A stretch of 20,552 nt of DNA from Candidatus Falkowbacteria bacterium RIFCSPLOWO2_12_FULL_45_13 (GTDB lineage Bacteria > Patescibacteriota > Patescibacteriia > Patescibacteriales > GWC2-42-12), in assembly GCA_001778055.1 (NCBI GenBank), contig MFFY01000045.1, positions 3,720 through 24,271 on the forward strand, in the 5' to 3' direction. Below the pieces are notes generated by a model, which worked only from the letters and a program-made list of their open reading frames with translations, made no database searches and was not told the DNA's origin. The position numbers and the translations under genes were made by a program. Positions 14,765-20,552 of this stretch are shown piece after piece. Each line of letters opens with the position of its first letter. Positions within the stretch are counted from its first letter, which is position 1.

Positions 14765-14850
14765 TTGAAAATTTAATCATTGAAAATTCATTGTCAGCCC
14801 GAGGCTGATCCGCCTTGGGCGGAAAAATTGAAAATTGTAAATTGAAAATT
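14765..14850. repeat. Inverted element flanking nrdD, copy B
   Basis: This is the reverse complement of copy A with few differences. It carries the same twin palindromes (CGCCTTGGGCGG-type and TCAGCCCGAGGCTGA-type). One end touches the nrdR stop codon. The two copies are about 2.2 kb apart and could recombine to flip nrdD. Confidence 0.85.
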
Positions 14851-15350
14851 CACGCTATCTTCTTAGATTCTTTTTTTGTTTTGATATTTTTTAGTCTTCT
14901 AGTTTTAAGCAACTTATTCAATTCCCGCCTAAACTCATGGGCGTCTTTGAATGATTCATAAACGCTGGCGAAACGGATATAGGCCACCTGATCAAAGCGT
15001 TTAAGATTTTTCATGACAATTTGGCCAATCTGATCGGAGGTAACTTCGTTTTTCCTCAAAATCTGTAAATCCCGCTCAATCAAGTTGATTAACTTTTTAA
15101 AATTATCATCCGTTACCGGCCTTTTTTCCAAAGCCCGCTTTAAGCCTTTAACGATTTTTTCTCTAGAGTAGGATTCTTTACGGCCGTCGCGCTTAACCAC
15201 CACTAAATCCAGAATTTCCACCTCTTCATAGGTAGAAAACCTAAAACCGCATTTTAAACACTCGCGCCGGCGCCTGATAGACAGGCCGTCTGAAGCCACT
15301 CTGGAGTCAATCACTTTGGAATCTTCGTAATAACAGGCCGGACATCTCAT
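14850..15350 (-). CDS. nrdR: Transcriptional repressor NrdR
   Basis: NrdR represses ribonucleotide reductase operons when dATP is high. The 166-residue protein, starting at ATG 15350 (MRCPAC), has a zinc ribbon with Cys3, Cys6, Cys31 and Cys34, including the SRVASDGLSIRRRREC DNA-binding segment, followed by an ATP-cone (about 49-139) with VVVKRDGRKESYSREKI. An upstream in-frame start at 15392 is rejected because every NrdR begins at the zinc ribbon. The C-terminal tail is basic (KKESKK). It precedes nrdD, and two NrdR-box-like sites lie in its own promoter region, so it most likely represses itself together with nrdD. A terminator-like hairpin in the leader adds a possible second control. Confidence 0.97.
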   Translation of the reverse strand: MRCPACYYEDSKVIDSRVASDGLSIRRRRECLKCGFRFSTYEEVEILDLVVVKRDGRKESYSREKIVKGLKRALEKRPVTDDNFKKLINLIERDLQILRKNEVTSDQIGQIVMKNLKRFDQVAYIRFASVYESFKDAHEFRRELNKLLKTRRLKNIKTKKESKKIA

Positions 15351-15364
15351 ATAAAATACAAATT

Positions 15365-15439
15365 TACACAGATTAGAAACCAATTTACACAAATTAAATT
15401 TGTGTCCATTCGTCCATAATTTGTGTTAATCTGTGTTTA
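15365..15439. repeat. Iterated inverted repeat in nrdR leader
   Basis: Outer arms ACACAGATTA and TAATCTGTGT enclose an inner ACACAAAT-TAA-ATTTGTGT type hairpin, so the 75 bases before the nrdR start can fold into a long imperfect stem. The inner half-sites resemble NrdR half-sites (ACACAA), but the spacing differs. Confidence 0.6.
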
Positions 15440-15446
15440 CCCAAAT

Positions 15447-15488
15447 AAAAAAGCACTTGTAAAATTACGAACTGTTCGAAAGTGCTTT
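15447..15488 (-). terminator. Intrinsic terminator / possible attenuator in the nrdR leader
   Basis: On the minus strand AAAGCACTT (15480-15488) pairs perfectly with AAGTGCTTT (15450-15458) across a 21-base loop and runs into TTTTTT. It lies between the promoter (15535-15562) and the nrdR start, with no complete gene in between. It would release an RNA of about 80 bases unless bypassed. Confidence 0.7.
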
Positions 15489-15507
15489 GACTGGTTTACC
15501 TAGGGAT

Positions 15508-15523
15508 TAACCATATCTTGTGA
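15508..15523 (-). promoter_or_regulatory. Second NrdR-box-like site
   Basis: The minus strand reads TCACAAGATATGGTTA, agreeing at about 11 of 16 positions with the NrdR consensus ACACWATATWTWGTGT. Its start lies 33 bases from the start of the first box, about three helical turns, as usual for paired NrdR boxes. It is just downstream of the likely transcription start. Confidence 0.5.
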
Positions 15524-15534
15524 TTGCTAATTTA

Positions 15535-15562
15535 ATTATACCACTAGGTATAGTGTTGTCAA
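15535..15562 (-). promoter_or_regulatory. Consensus promoter of the nrdR-nrdD locus with NrdR box as spacer
   Basis: TTGACA (minus strand of 15557-15562) and TATAAT (15535-15540) are both perfect consensus, 16 bases apart. The whole spacer (15541-15556) reads ACACTATACCTAGTGG, which matches the NrdR box at about 13 of 16 positions. Bound NrdR would block RNA polymerase directly. Transcription would start near 15528. Confidence 0.82.
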
Positions 15563-15649
15563 ACTTAAGGGCTTTGGCTAATTTTAGTTCAGTTTTTTTA
15601 AAAAATTAAACAATTTTTAATTTATTATTCCCAGTTGTTCTTTTGAGGC

Positions 15650-15666
15650 TGTGGATATGTGGATAA
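15650..15666. promoter_or_regulatory. Tandem DnaA-box sequences upstream of the nrdR promoter
   Basis: TGTGGATAT and TGTGGATAA sit head to tail with one shared base. The second is an exact complement of the TTATCCACA DnaA box; the first differs at one position. They lie about 90 bases upstream of the -35 box. DnaA control of reductase genes is known in E. coli, but two boxes can arise by chance in AT-rich DNA. Confidence 0.45.
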
Positions 15667-15670
15667 TCAT

Positions 15671-15730
15671 TGTCATTCCGGCCTCCGCCAGCTGGCGGAG
15701 AGCCTGCCTCTCGGCAGGCGAAACCGGTAT
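15671..15730. repeat. Composite palindromic repeat downstream of ywbE
   Basis: An 18-bp perfect palindrome CTCCGCCAGCTGGCGGAG (15683-15700) is followed by the hairpin GCCTGCC-TCTC-GGCAGGC (15702-15719). Both lie between TCATTCCGG and ACCGGTATCC, which look like outer ends of the unit. It abuts the ywbE stop codon. Confidence 0.75.
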
Positions 15731-15738
15731 CCATCCTT

Positions 15739-15933
15739 TTACTCCAGAATCTCCCGTACCCGACCGACTTCCCCGCTATAAAGGCGCACCTTAATGCCGC
15801 GCGGATGAGTCGGCGAGCTGGTTAAAATATCCGCCACCACGCCTTCGGTTAATTTTCCGCTGGCTTGATGGTGTTTTTGCACGATCGCCACGCGCTGGCC
15901 CGGATGGATATCGTCTCGGTTTTGGACAGTCAT
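15739..15933 (-). CDS. YwbE family protein
   Basis: This 64-residue protein matches the small YwbE family: an RDDIHPGQRVAIVQKHHQ start, then GKLTEGVVADILT and a final PRGIKVRLYSGEVGRV. It looks like one small beta-barrel (KOW/SH3-like) domain, consistent with nucleic-acid or ribosome-associated binding, but function is unknown. The ATG at 15933 has a good Shine-Dalgarno (AAGGAA). It starts 22 bases after the DUF4349 gene stop, so they are probably cotranscribed. Confidence 0.85.
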   Translation of the reverse strand: MTVQNRDDIHPGQRVAIVQKHHQASGKLTEGVVADILTSSPTHPRGIKVRLYSGEVGRVREILE

Positions 15934-15955
15934 AAATTTCCTTCCCTGACATTTA

Positions 15956-16930
15956 TTAGTATTTTTTGATGTAGCGCCGGTAAATTTTTTTGCCTATAAA
16001 ATAAATCAGCCAGATTATTAACCCGTAGATTATTAGCAGGGGTAAAACCACGATCAGGAAGGCTATCAGGCCGTCAATGAAATTCTGGCCGCTGGTGATA
16101 AGCCGTTTAACCGAAGTTTTGACCATCTGCCAGGGCCGCCAGTCTTGGCCGGCCGGCGAGATGGCCGCGTCTTCCGTTAAATTGGCCGTAATGGTTGACA
16201 TGTCGGTTTGCGCGTTTAGATAGCGGAGCTGGCCTTCCAGCTGCTCAATCTCACCGCGGGTTCGGGCCAGTTCCCTGGTGACGGAAAGGATTTCCTCGAT
16301 TTTACCCGACCGGCTTAACAGGGCGGCGAACGATGCCTCCTCGGCGCGCTTATTTTTAAGCCGCGCTTCCAGGTCAATGAACTGTTCGGTGATGTCCTGG
16401 GCGCTGGTGGATTCGGAGACGACCTGGGTTGAGACTTTTTTTATCTCGTTAAAAGCGGCCTCAAAATTTCGGTAAGGCACGCGCACGGTGATGGAGCCGG
16501 ATTTAACGCCCCGGACGGATTCGTAGAAATTGGAACTGGCCACCTCGCCTTGGTTTAATTTGGCGATATTGGCGATGCTTTCAGCCGCGGTTTCCGCCTG
16601 TTCCACCTTCAGGCTTAAGTTTCCGGTTTTAATTATTTTTTTATCAATCGCGGCAGCAGTTGGACTAACCGCCGCATCCCGCCTAACGCCCATATCCGAA
16701 TCCGGCGCGATGTCGCCGCTGAATCCGCCGCTCTGCTTAGCCGACGGAGCGCCGGGCCGGAATATGCCGCTAACACCGACGCCCGACCCGTCATAAATAT
16801 TTAGCCCCTGCCTAGGCGGCAGCGGAGATTTTTTGCCCAAGCCGCTTAAGACGATCATCAGGCCCAAATAAAGGATAAAAAATGCCAGTAAAATAGCCCC
16901 AGCGATTTTTAAAGATTTTTTGATTGGCAT
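15956..16930 (-). CDS. DUF4349 domain membrane protein
   Basis: This 324-residue envelope protein has an N-terminal membrane anchor (about residues 9-31), a low-complexity Gly/Ser/Pro linker (35-95), a DUF4349 domain (about 96-275) and a C-terminal membrane helix (about 285-312) with a basic tail. The domain shows the typical KTGNLSLKVE strand, the GSITVRVPYRNFEAAFNEI segment, a DITEQFIDLEARLKNKRAEE motif and a long coiled coil ending at GQLRYLNAQTDMSTI. The role of DUF4349 proteins is not established; they are envelope proteins. The linker includes LPPRQG encoded by a CTGCC-TAGGC-GGCAG palindrome (16808-16822), another in-frame repeat. The ATG at 16930 is clear. Confidence 0.88.
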   Translation of the reverse strand: MPIKKSLKIAGAILLAFFILYLGLMIVLSGLGKKSPLPPRQGLNIYDGSGVGVSGIFRPGAPSAKQSGGFSGDIAPDSDMGVRRDAAVSPTAAAIDKKIIKTGNLSLKVEQAETAAESIANIAKLNQGEVASSNFYESVRGVKSGSITVRVPYRNFEAAFNEIKKVSTQVVSESTSAQDITEQFIDLEARLKNKRAEEASFAALLSRSGKIEEILSVTRELARTRGEIEQLEGQLRYLNAQTDMSTITANLTEDAAISPAGQDWRPWQMVKTSVKRLITSGQNFIDGLIAFLIVVLPLLIIYGLIIWLIYFIGKKIYRRYIKKY

Positions 16931-17081
16931 AGGGGTGGGTTAAAAGTTAAAAATAAATCATTATCTTCACTGAAATTAAAACTTGCGACCTTAATAAGTT
17001 GCCTATCCATTCCGTTTTACGGCGCAAAAAATGATTGCTTTTATCATACAAACCAAATCTGAAATTACGGATAAGTTTCAT

Positions 17082-17101
17082 TGAGATGGTTACAAAACTA
17101 T
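17082..17101. repeat. Half copy of the 49-bp hairpin element
   Basis: These 20 bases (T plus GAGATGGTTACAAAACTAT) are identical to 8961-8980, one arm of the hairpin that breaks the GxxExxY gene. The second arm is missing. The copy overlaps the end of the decayed membrane-protein gene. Confidence 0.75.
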
Positions 17102-17374
17102 AATTACTGGTAATGCCGCTCCTATCAACCAAATTAACCATTGTTTTTTTGAAGTTAAAATTAATGTAAACAGTGGTAGAAAAAAACATAGGAAAAAATA
17201 ATACCTCCGACTATTAATTCTTCGCTTCTGCCAAAAAATAAATCATAACTCACTTTCGGTGGATTTAAAACCTTGTTATAAAAAAACTAAATAAAGGCAA
17301 AAAAATAAACGCAACAACAACCGATGATATATAAGAATAAACCGCTAATAAAAAACTGATTTTTTTTCTAGCAT
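17090..17374 (-). pseudogene. Decayed small membrane-protein gene (three single-base deletions)
   Basis: No single frame is open here, but adding one A in the A8 run near 17361, one A near 17273 and one T in the T6 run near 17235 gives a continuous 95-residue protein from ATG 17374 to TAA 17090. The restored sequence has three hydrophobic segments (SFLLAVYSYISSVVVAFIFLP, YYFFLCFFLPLFTLIL, WLIWLIGAALPVIIVL) and a charged middle (FFWQKRRINSRR). The restored length agrees exactly with the coordinates. All three changes are one-base losses in A or T runs, so the gene is a pseudogene or the assembly has homopolymer errors. The ending coincides with the half hairpin copy, so the 3' end may have been replaced. 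The family is not recognised. Confidence 0.6.
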
Positions 17375-17387
17375 ATTTTTAGCTTAA

Positions 17388-17681
17388 TTATAAATTTTCT
17401 CTTAAATAATTAATATCACCTAAATAGTGGTAAATATCCGGGCGCGGAATACTGTATAACATCTCGGCCACGCCGCCGGAAGTCTCTAAACTGAAAGTAT
17501 CGTCATTAAAACCCCCGCCTGGAAGCTCGGTTCCCATTCTAAAAATAAAGCTGTCGTCTCCGCCCCGGGCATTAACCTGGATGTTTAGATGCGCTTCTTC
17601 AATCATTATCCAGGCGCCGGCCGGCCTGGCCAAAATAAAAAACCATACCGCGGCTAAAATGGGCATGAGTAATAAATACAA
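17388..17681 (-). CDS. Short secreted protein resembling a prealbumin-like surface domain
   Basis: This ORF has a signal peptide (MPILAAVWFFILARPAGA) and about 70 exported residues. The pattern NIQVNARGGDDSFIFRMG, then FSLETSGGVAEMLYSIPR, resembles prealbumin-like (SpaA-type) beta-sandwich repeats of surface adhesins, where GGDGTF and FSITTS strands precede a turn. Only one domain is present and no anchor follows, so it could be a truncated adhesin or a small secreted protein. AAGGAGG lies 3 bases before TTG 17681 and 18 bases before ATG 17666; neither spacing is ideal, and the ATG gives the more normal signal peptide. It follows ftsZ by 60 bases. Confidence 0.5.
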   Translation of the reverse strand: MYLLLMPILAAVWFFILARPAGAWIMIEEAHLNIQVNARGGDDSFIFRMGTELPGGGFNDDTFSLETSGGVAEMLYSIPRPDIYHYLGDINYLRENL

Positions 17682-17741
17682 ACCCCTCCTTGGTATAAAT
17701 TATTGTTTTAAGAATTAGAGCAATAAAATATTTGTGTTTTT

Positions 17742-18917
17742 TTACATCATCTTCTTCCTGATAAAGGCCGGGATGCCCAGCTCATCATCTTCGGCCGCGG
17801 CCGCGCCTTTCTTTTGCGCCGGTTCGGCCTGGGCCTGCTTTAAGGGAGAAATCTTGCTTTTCTTTTTCTGCTGATCTTTCTTGTCTTTTTCTTCTTCGGC
17901 CACGATATAGGGATTGGGCGTATAGGCACGTTCGGCGGCCATGGCGTCAGCCAAGCCCACCCGGCGGCCGTCAAAGCCCGTGGCCACCACGGTTATCTTA
18001 ATCTCGTCTTTATATTTTTCATCAATCACGGCGCCAAATATAATTTTGGCGTCCTCATCGGCCGAAGAAGTTATGACCTTGGCCGCTTCATTGACTTCAT
18101 GCATGGATAAGTTCGGCCCGCCCACAATGGTAAAAAGAATGCCGCGGGCGCCTTCAATCGACATCTCCAGCAGCGGCGAACTGATGGCCGCTTTGGCTGC
18201 CTCAATGGCTTTATTTTCTCCCGAGGCCTGACCGATGCCCATCAGGGCCGAGCCGGCGTTAGCCATGACCGCTTTTACATCCGCAAAGTCCACGTTGATC
18301 AAGGCCGGAATAGTGATAATTTCCGAAATGCCCTGAACGCCCTGCCTTAAGACTTCGTCCACTACAATAAAAGCGTCCAAGAGGGTGGTTTTCTTATCTA
18401 TAACCTGTAATAATTTATCGTTAGGTATGGTAATAATCGCGTCCACCTTATCTGTTAATTCGGACAACCCGCGCTCCGCGATATTTTTTCTTTGCGCGCC
18501 TTCAAAAGCAAACGGCTTGGTTACCACGGCCACGGTTAAGGCGCCCAAGTCGCGGGCAATTTCCGCCACCACCGGCGCCGCGCCCGTGCCGGTGCCGCCA
18601 CCCAAACCGCAGGTGATGAAAACCATGTCAACGTCTTTTAAAATATCCCTGATCTCATTCTGACCTTCTTCAGCCGAACGCTTGCCCAGCTCCGGGTTCA
18701 TGCCGGCGCCCAGGCCGCGGGTAATGGTTTTGCCGATATGGATCTTCTTGGTCGCTTTATTGGAATGAAGGGCCTGGACATCGGTGTTAACCGCGATGAA
18801 TTCCACGCCCCTGATGCCGCAATCAATCATACGGTCAATGGCGCTGCCCCCGCCGCCGCCCACGCCGATCACTTTAATTTTGGCAAAGGTTTCTACTGAT
18901 GGTTTTACTTCAGCCAT
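17742..18917 (-). CDS. ftsZ: Cell division protein FtsZ
   Basis: FtsZ is the tubulin-like GTPase that forms the division ring. The 391-residue protein has the GTP-binding GVGGGGGSAIDRM (18-30), the tubulin signature GLGGGTGTGAAP (104-115) and the catalytic T7 loop NVDFADV (about 207-213). The C-terminal domain is followed by a charged flexible linker (about 341-376) and the conserved C-terminal peptide DDELGIPAFIRKKMM, which binds FtsA. Every key element is intact. ftsA lies 305 bases upstream in the same direction. The ATG at 18917 has no strong Shine-Dalgarno, and a possible separate promoter lies at 19038-19067. Confidence 0.98.
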   Translation of the reverse strand: MAEVKPSVETFAKIKVIGVGGGGGSAIDRMIDCGIRGVEFIAVNTDVQALHSNKATKKIHIGKTITRGLGAGMNPELGKRSAEEGQNEIRDILKDVDMVFITCGLGGGTGTGAAPVVAEIARDLGALTVAVVTKPFAFEGAQRKNIAERGLSELTDKVDAIITIPNDKLLQVIDKKTTLLDAFIVVDEVLRQGVQGISEIITIPALINVDFADVKAVMANAGSALMGIGQASGENKAIEAAKAAISSPLLEMSIEGARGILFTIVGGPNLSMHEVNEAAKVITSSADEDAKIIFGAVIDEKYKDEIKITVVATGFDGRRVGLADAMAAERAYTPNPYIVAEEEKDKKDQQKKKSKISPLKQAQAEPAQKKGAAAAEDDELGIPAFIRKKMM

Positions 18918-18920
18918 ATA

Positions 18921-18953
18921 TTCGATTTTCGATTTACTAATTTCGATTTTCGA
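18921..18953. repeat. Direct repeat just upstream of ftsZ
   Basis: TTCGATTTTCGA occurs twice (18921-18932 and 18942-18953), 21 bases apart, between the ftsZ start and its possible promoter. Two turns of helix separate the copies, so an operator is possible. It may equally be another iterated-word spacer. Confidence 0.5.
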
Positions 18954-19037
18954 ATTAAATACTGTGTTCTTTATTTCATCCCAAAATTACCCATTTCTGC
19001 CTCTTAATTCCTGTTTAAATCTTAACCCATTCTTTAA

Positions 19038-19067
19038 AATATAGCAAGTGCAATTTTCCACAGGCAA
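19038..19067 (-). promoter_or_regulatory. Possible ftsZ promoter
   Basis: TTGCCT (minus strand of 19062-19067) and TATATT (19038-19043) are 18 bases apart, and TGC before the -10 gives an extended form. The boxes are less perfect than those of nrdR and htrA. The leader would be about 115 bases. Confidence 0.4.
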
Positions 19068-19155
19068 TTTTTAACACATTCAGGCGACTGTATAAATCTT
19101 TTATACACCTTGATTTGCCCACTCTAACAAGGGAGTTAGGGAATTTACCTCCCCC

Positions 19156-19176
19156 GCCCCTCCTCTATAGAGGGGC
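19156..19176. repeat. GC-rich hairpin between ftsA and ftsZ
   Basis: GCCCCTC and GAGGGGC enclose a 7-base loop. The surrounding words AAATCCCCCTT and AATCCCCTTTT recur at 10565-10580 (CTAGGGGGATTTAAT), so this is a dispersed spacer repeat. It might reduce read-through from ftsA. Confidence 0.5.
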
Positions 19177-19222
19177 ATTAAATCCCCCTTAATCCCCTTT
19201 TATTAAAGGTGGCTAAAATAAT

Positions 19223-20488
19223 TCATGGGATCAAGGAACTGAACCAATCTTTGACTTTGCCCACGATTTTTCCGGCTGCGCCGCCCAGTTGCCAATTGAT
19301 TTTGCCGCCCTTTTTGCGCCCGGCCAATTGATTGCCCCAGGCTACCAGGCCTAAAGCCGTCAAATAATTGATGTCGTTAACCTTGTCAATGGCCAAAGGC
19401 ACATTTTTATTGGCGCCCAGGCAGGCGGGCAGGCGCAATTTCTTTTTGGCGGTTTCCACGATATCCAAAAGCTTGGCCCCGCCGCCGATTAAATATACGC
19501 CGGCCGGCAGCATGCCGGAGCGGTCGATTTTTTTCAGCTCATTGTCGATTTTATCAAAAATTTCTTCCACCCTGGCCTCAATTATTTCCGCCACGTATTT
19601 TTTGGAAATTACCATCCTTTCCTCGCCCATGTTTTCTTCCCGGACCAAGTCGCTTACATCCACCTCGTCCTTCTTAGTATATTTTTCTCCGCTGGACGAA
19701 CCATATTCCAATTTTATCCTTTCCGCCAAATTAATCAGACAGCGGAGTCCGATGGCCACGTCGGAGGTGATATGCTCCGAGCCGATCGGAATAACCGCGG
19801 CATGCATAAGCTCGCCCTCTTCAAAGACCGCCAGGCTGGTAGTGGCGGCGCCAATATTGATTAAGGCCGCGCCCAATTCTTTTTGCTTGGCGCCGATAAC
19901 CACTTCAGCCGCGGCCAAGGGCGACAGCACCAAATCGTTAATTTCCAAACCGGTGCGATACACCGCTTTGGTTAAATTTTTAATCTGGCTGGAAAATCCC
20001 TGGATAATTAAAGTCTCAACTTCCAGCCTAACGCCGGTCATGCCGATCGGATCTTTGATATCCTCCTGATTATCCACGCTGAATTTAATCGGGATGACAT
20101 GGAGAATTTCATAATTAGGCGGCACGGACAAAGCCTGGGCGGCTTCAATCACCCGGTTGACGTCGTCTTCGGTTATTTCGTTGTCGCTCCGGCCGACTGC
20201 CACCACGCCATGGCTTTTTTCGCATTTTAAGTTCGGCCCATTGAGGCCTACCCAGACATTGTTTATGGGAACGCCGATCAGCCGCTCGGCTTTTTCCAGG
20301 CAGGCTGAAATTGCCGAAGTGGCGTCTTCGATACTATTGACCGCGCCGCGATTTATACCCTCGGCCTGCACGGTAACCGCGCCTAAAATTTGCAGTTGTT
20401 CCCCGGTTTCTTTCTCCATTTTCTGGCCGGCCACCAGTCTGATGGCGGTGGAGCCCATGTCCAGACCGGCGATGATGTTATCTTTCAT
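19223..20488 (-). CDS. ftsA: Cell division protein FtsA
   Basis: FtsA is the actin-like ATPase that ties FtsZ filaments to the membrane. The 421-residue protein begins with the phosphate-1 motif IIAGLDMGSTAIRLV and contains the SHS2-type 1C subdomain (about 85-160, with YEILHVIPIKFSVDNQE). A second phosphate loop follows (ALINIGAATTSLAVF, about 207-221), then the adenosine motif VYLIGGGAKLLDIV (about 338-351). The last residues, GKVKDWFSSLIP, form the amphipathic membrane-targeting helix. ftsZ follows in the same direction, the common pairing. The ATG at 20488 lacks a clear Shine-Dalgarno. No ftsQ is visible in the 64 upstream bases. Confidence 0.97.
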   Translation of the reverse strand: MKDNIIAGLDMGSTAIRLVAGQKMEKETGEQLQILGAVTVQAEGINRGAVNSIEDATSAISACLEKAERLIGVPINNVWVGLNGPNLKCEKSHGVVAVGRSDNEITEDDVNRVIEAAQALSVPPNYEILHVIPIKFSVDNQEDIKDPIGMTGVRLEVETLIIQGFSSQIKNLTKAVYRTGLEINDLVLSPLAAAEVVIGAKQKELGAALINIGAATTSLAVFEEGELMHAAVIPIGSEHITSDVAIGLRCLINLAERIKLEYGSSSGEKYTKKDEVDVSDLVREENMGEERMVISKKYVAEIIEARVEEIFDKIDNELKKIDRSGMLPAGVYLIGGGAKLLDIVETAKKKLRLPACLGANKNVPLAIDKVNDINYLTALGLVAWGNQLAGRKKGGKINWQLGGAAGKIVGKVKDWFSSLIP

Positions 20489-20527
20489 AATAAATACAAA
20501 TGGCTTTGTTGCACAAATATTATTTAA

Positions 20528-20542
20528 AGGCGCGAAGCGCCT
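20528..20542. terminator. Small hairpin upstream of ftsA
   Basis: AGGCGC-GAA-GCGCCT is a 6-bp GC-rich stem. On the minus strand it is followed by TTAAATAATATTT, a weak U-rich tail. It could end the transcript of a gene beyond the window edge. Confidence 0.4.
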
Positions 20543-20552
20543 GTGAACATTA

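Noticed and set aside
15351..15392. A longer NrdR start at 15392
   Set aside because: NrdR begins at the MRCPxC zinc ribbon; the extra 14 residues are translated iterated spacer words.
15600..15667. Replication origin at the DnaA boxes
   Set aside because: Only two boxes, no dnaA or dnaN nearby and no clear unwinding-element array; a regulatory reading is more modest.
16947..17189. An 80-residue minus-strand ORF across the DUF4349 upstream region
   Set aside because: Its product has no coherent hydrophobic or conserved pattern, and another frame, after three one-base corrections, gives a much better membrane protein over the same DNA.
17235..17260. UGA recoding, suggested by a TGA in one membrane-protein frame
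   Set aside because: Other genes end at TGA, RF2 is present with its UGA frameshift site, and no intact gene in the window has an internal TGA apart from prfB.
19368..20069. A 233-residue plus-strand ORF opposite ftsA
   Set aside because: It is the antisense shadow of a highly conserved gene, and the serine-rich product has no recognisable domain.

Overview
All recognisable genes in this window lie on the minus strand, so they read from high to low coordinate. The gene set (ftsA-ftsZ, nrdR-nrdD, split comEC, prfB with a programmed frameshift, a fused membrane/spermidine synthase-like protein, YwbE, a DUF4349 protein) suggests a small-genome anaerobic or fermentative bacterium. The intergenic palindromes and short-word repeats look like those of Candidate Phyla Radiation / Patescibacteria (Parcubacteria-like). 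That placement is inference; no rRNA or other taxonomic marker is present. UGA is a normal stop: genes end on it, and RF2 is encoded with its autoregulatory UGA.

Layout from the high end. ftsA (20488-19223) and ftsZ (18917-17742) form the division module. Next come a short secreted prealbumin-like ORF and a decayed small membrane-protein gene (17374-17090), then a DUF4349 membrane protein and YwbE. The 15393-15738 gap is a dense regulatory region with tandem DnaA-box sequences, a consensus promoter whose 16-nt spacer is an NrdR-box-like palindrome, a second box-like site, and a terminator hairpin inside the leader. It drives nrdR and the anaerobic ribonucleotide reductase locus. There the reductase is split: a 688-residue catalytic protein ends after its zinc knuckle, and the glycyl-radical loop is a separate 46-residue ORF (12490-12350). 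An NrdG-type radical SAM activase follows. The catalytic gene is bracketed by two inverted copies of an ~86-bp element.

The lower half carries a small membrane protein, an MGMT-type alkyltransferase, an HtrA-like protease with its own promoter, a mobile-looking GxxExxY cassette bounded by inverted repeats and broken by a 49-bp perfect hairpin, prfB, a surface protein, a nitroreductase and an endonuclease III-like glycosylase. It then carries a truncated COG1313-type radical SAM relic, comEC, the fused membrane/spermidine synthase-like protein, an orphan NAPRT C-terminal-like ORF and a stand-alone metallo-beta-lactamase protein matching the missing third domain of ComEC.

The most notable signals are the split NrdD with its separate glycyl-radical peptide, the NrdR-box promoter with a terminated leader, the repeat-bounded GxxExxY cassette, and palindromic elements that have spread through intergenic DNA and, in frame, into comEC, the activase gene and the DUF4349 gene.
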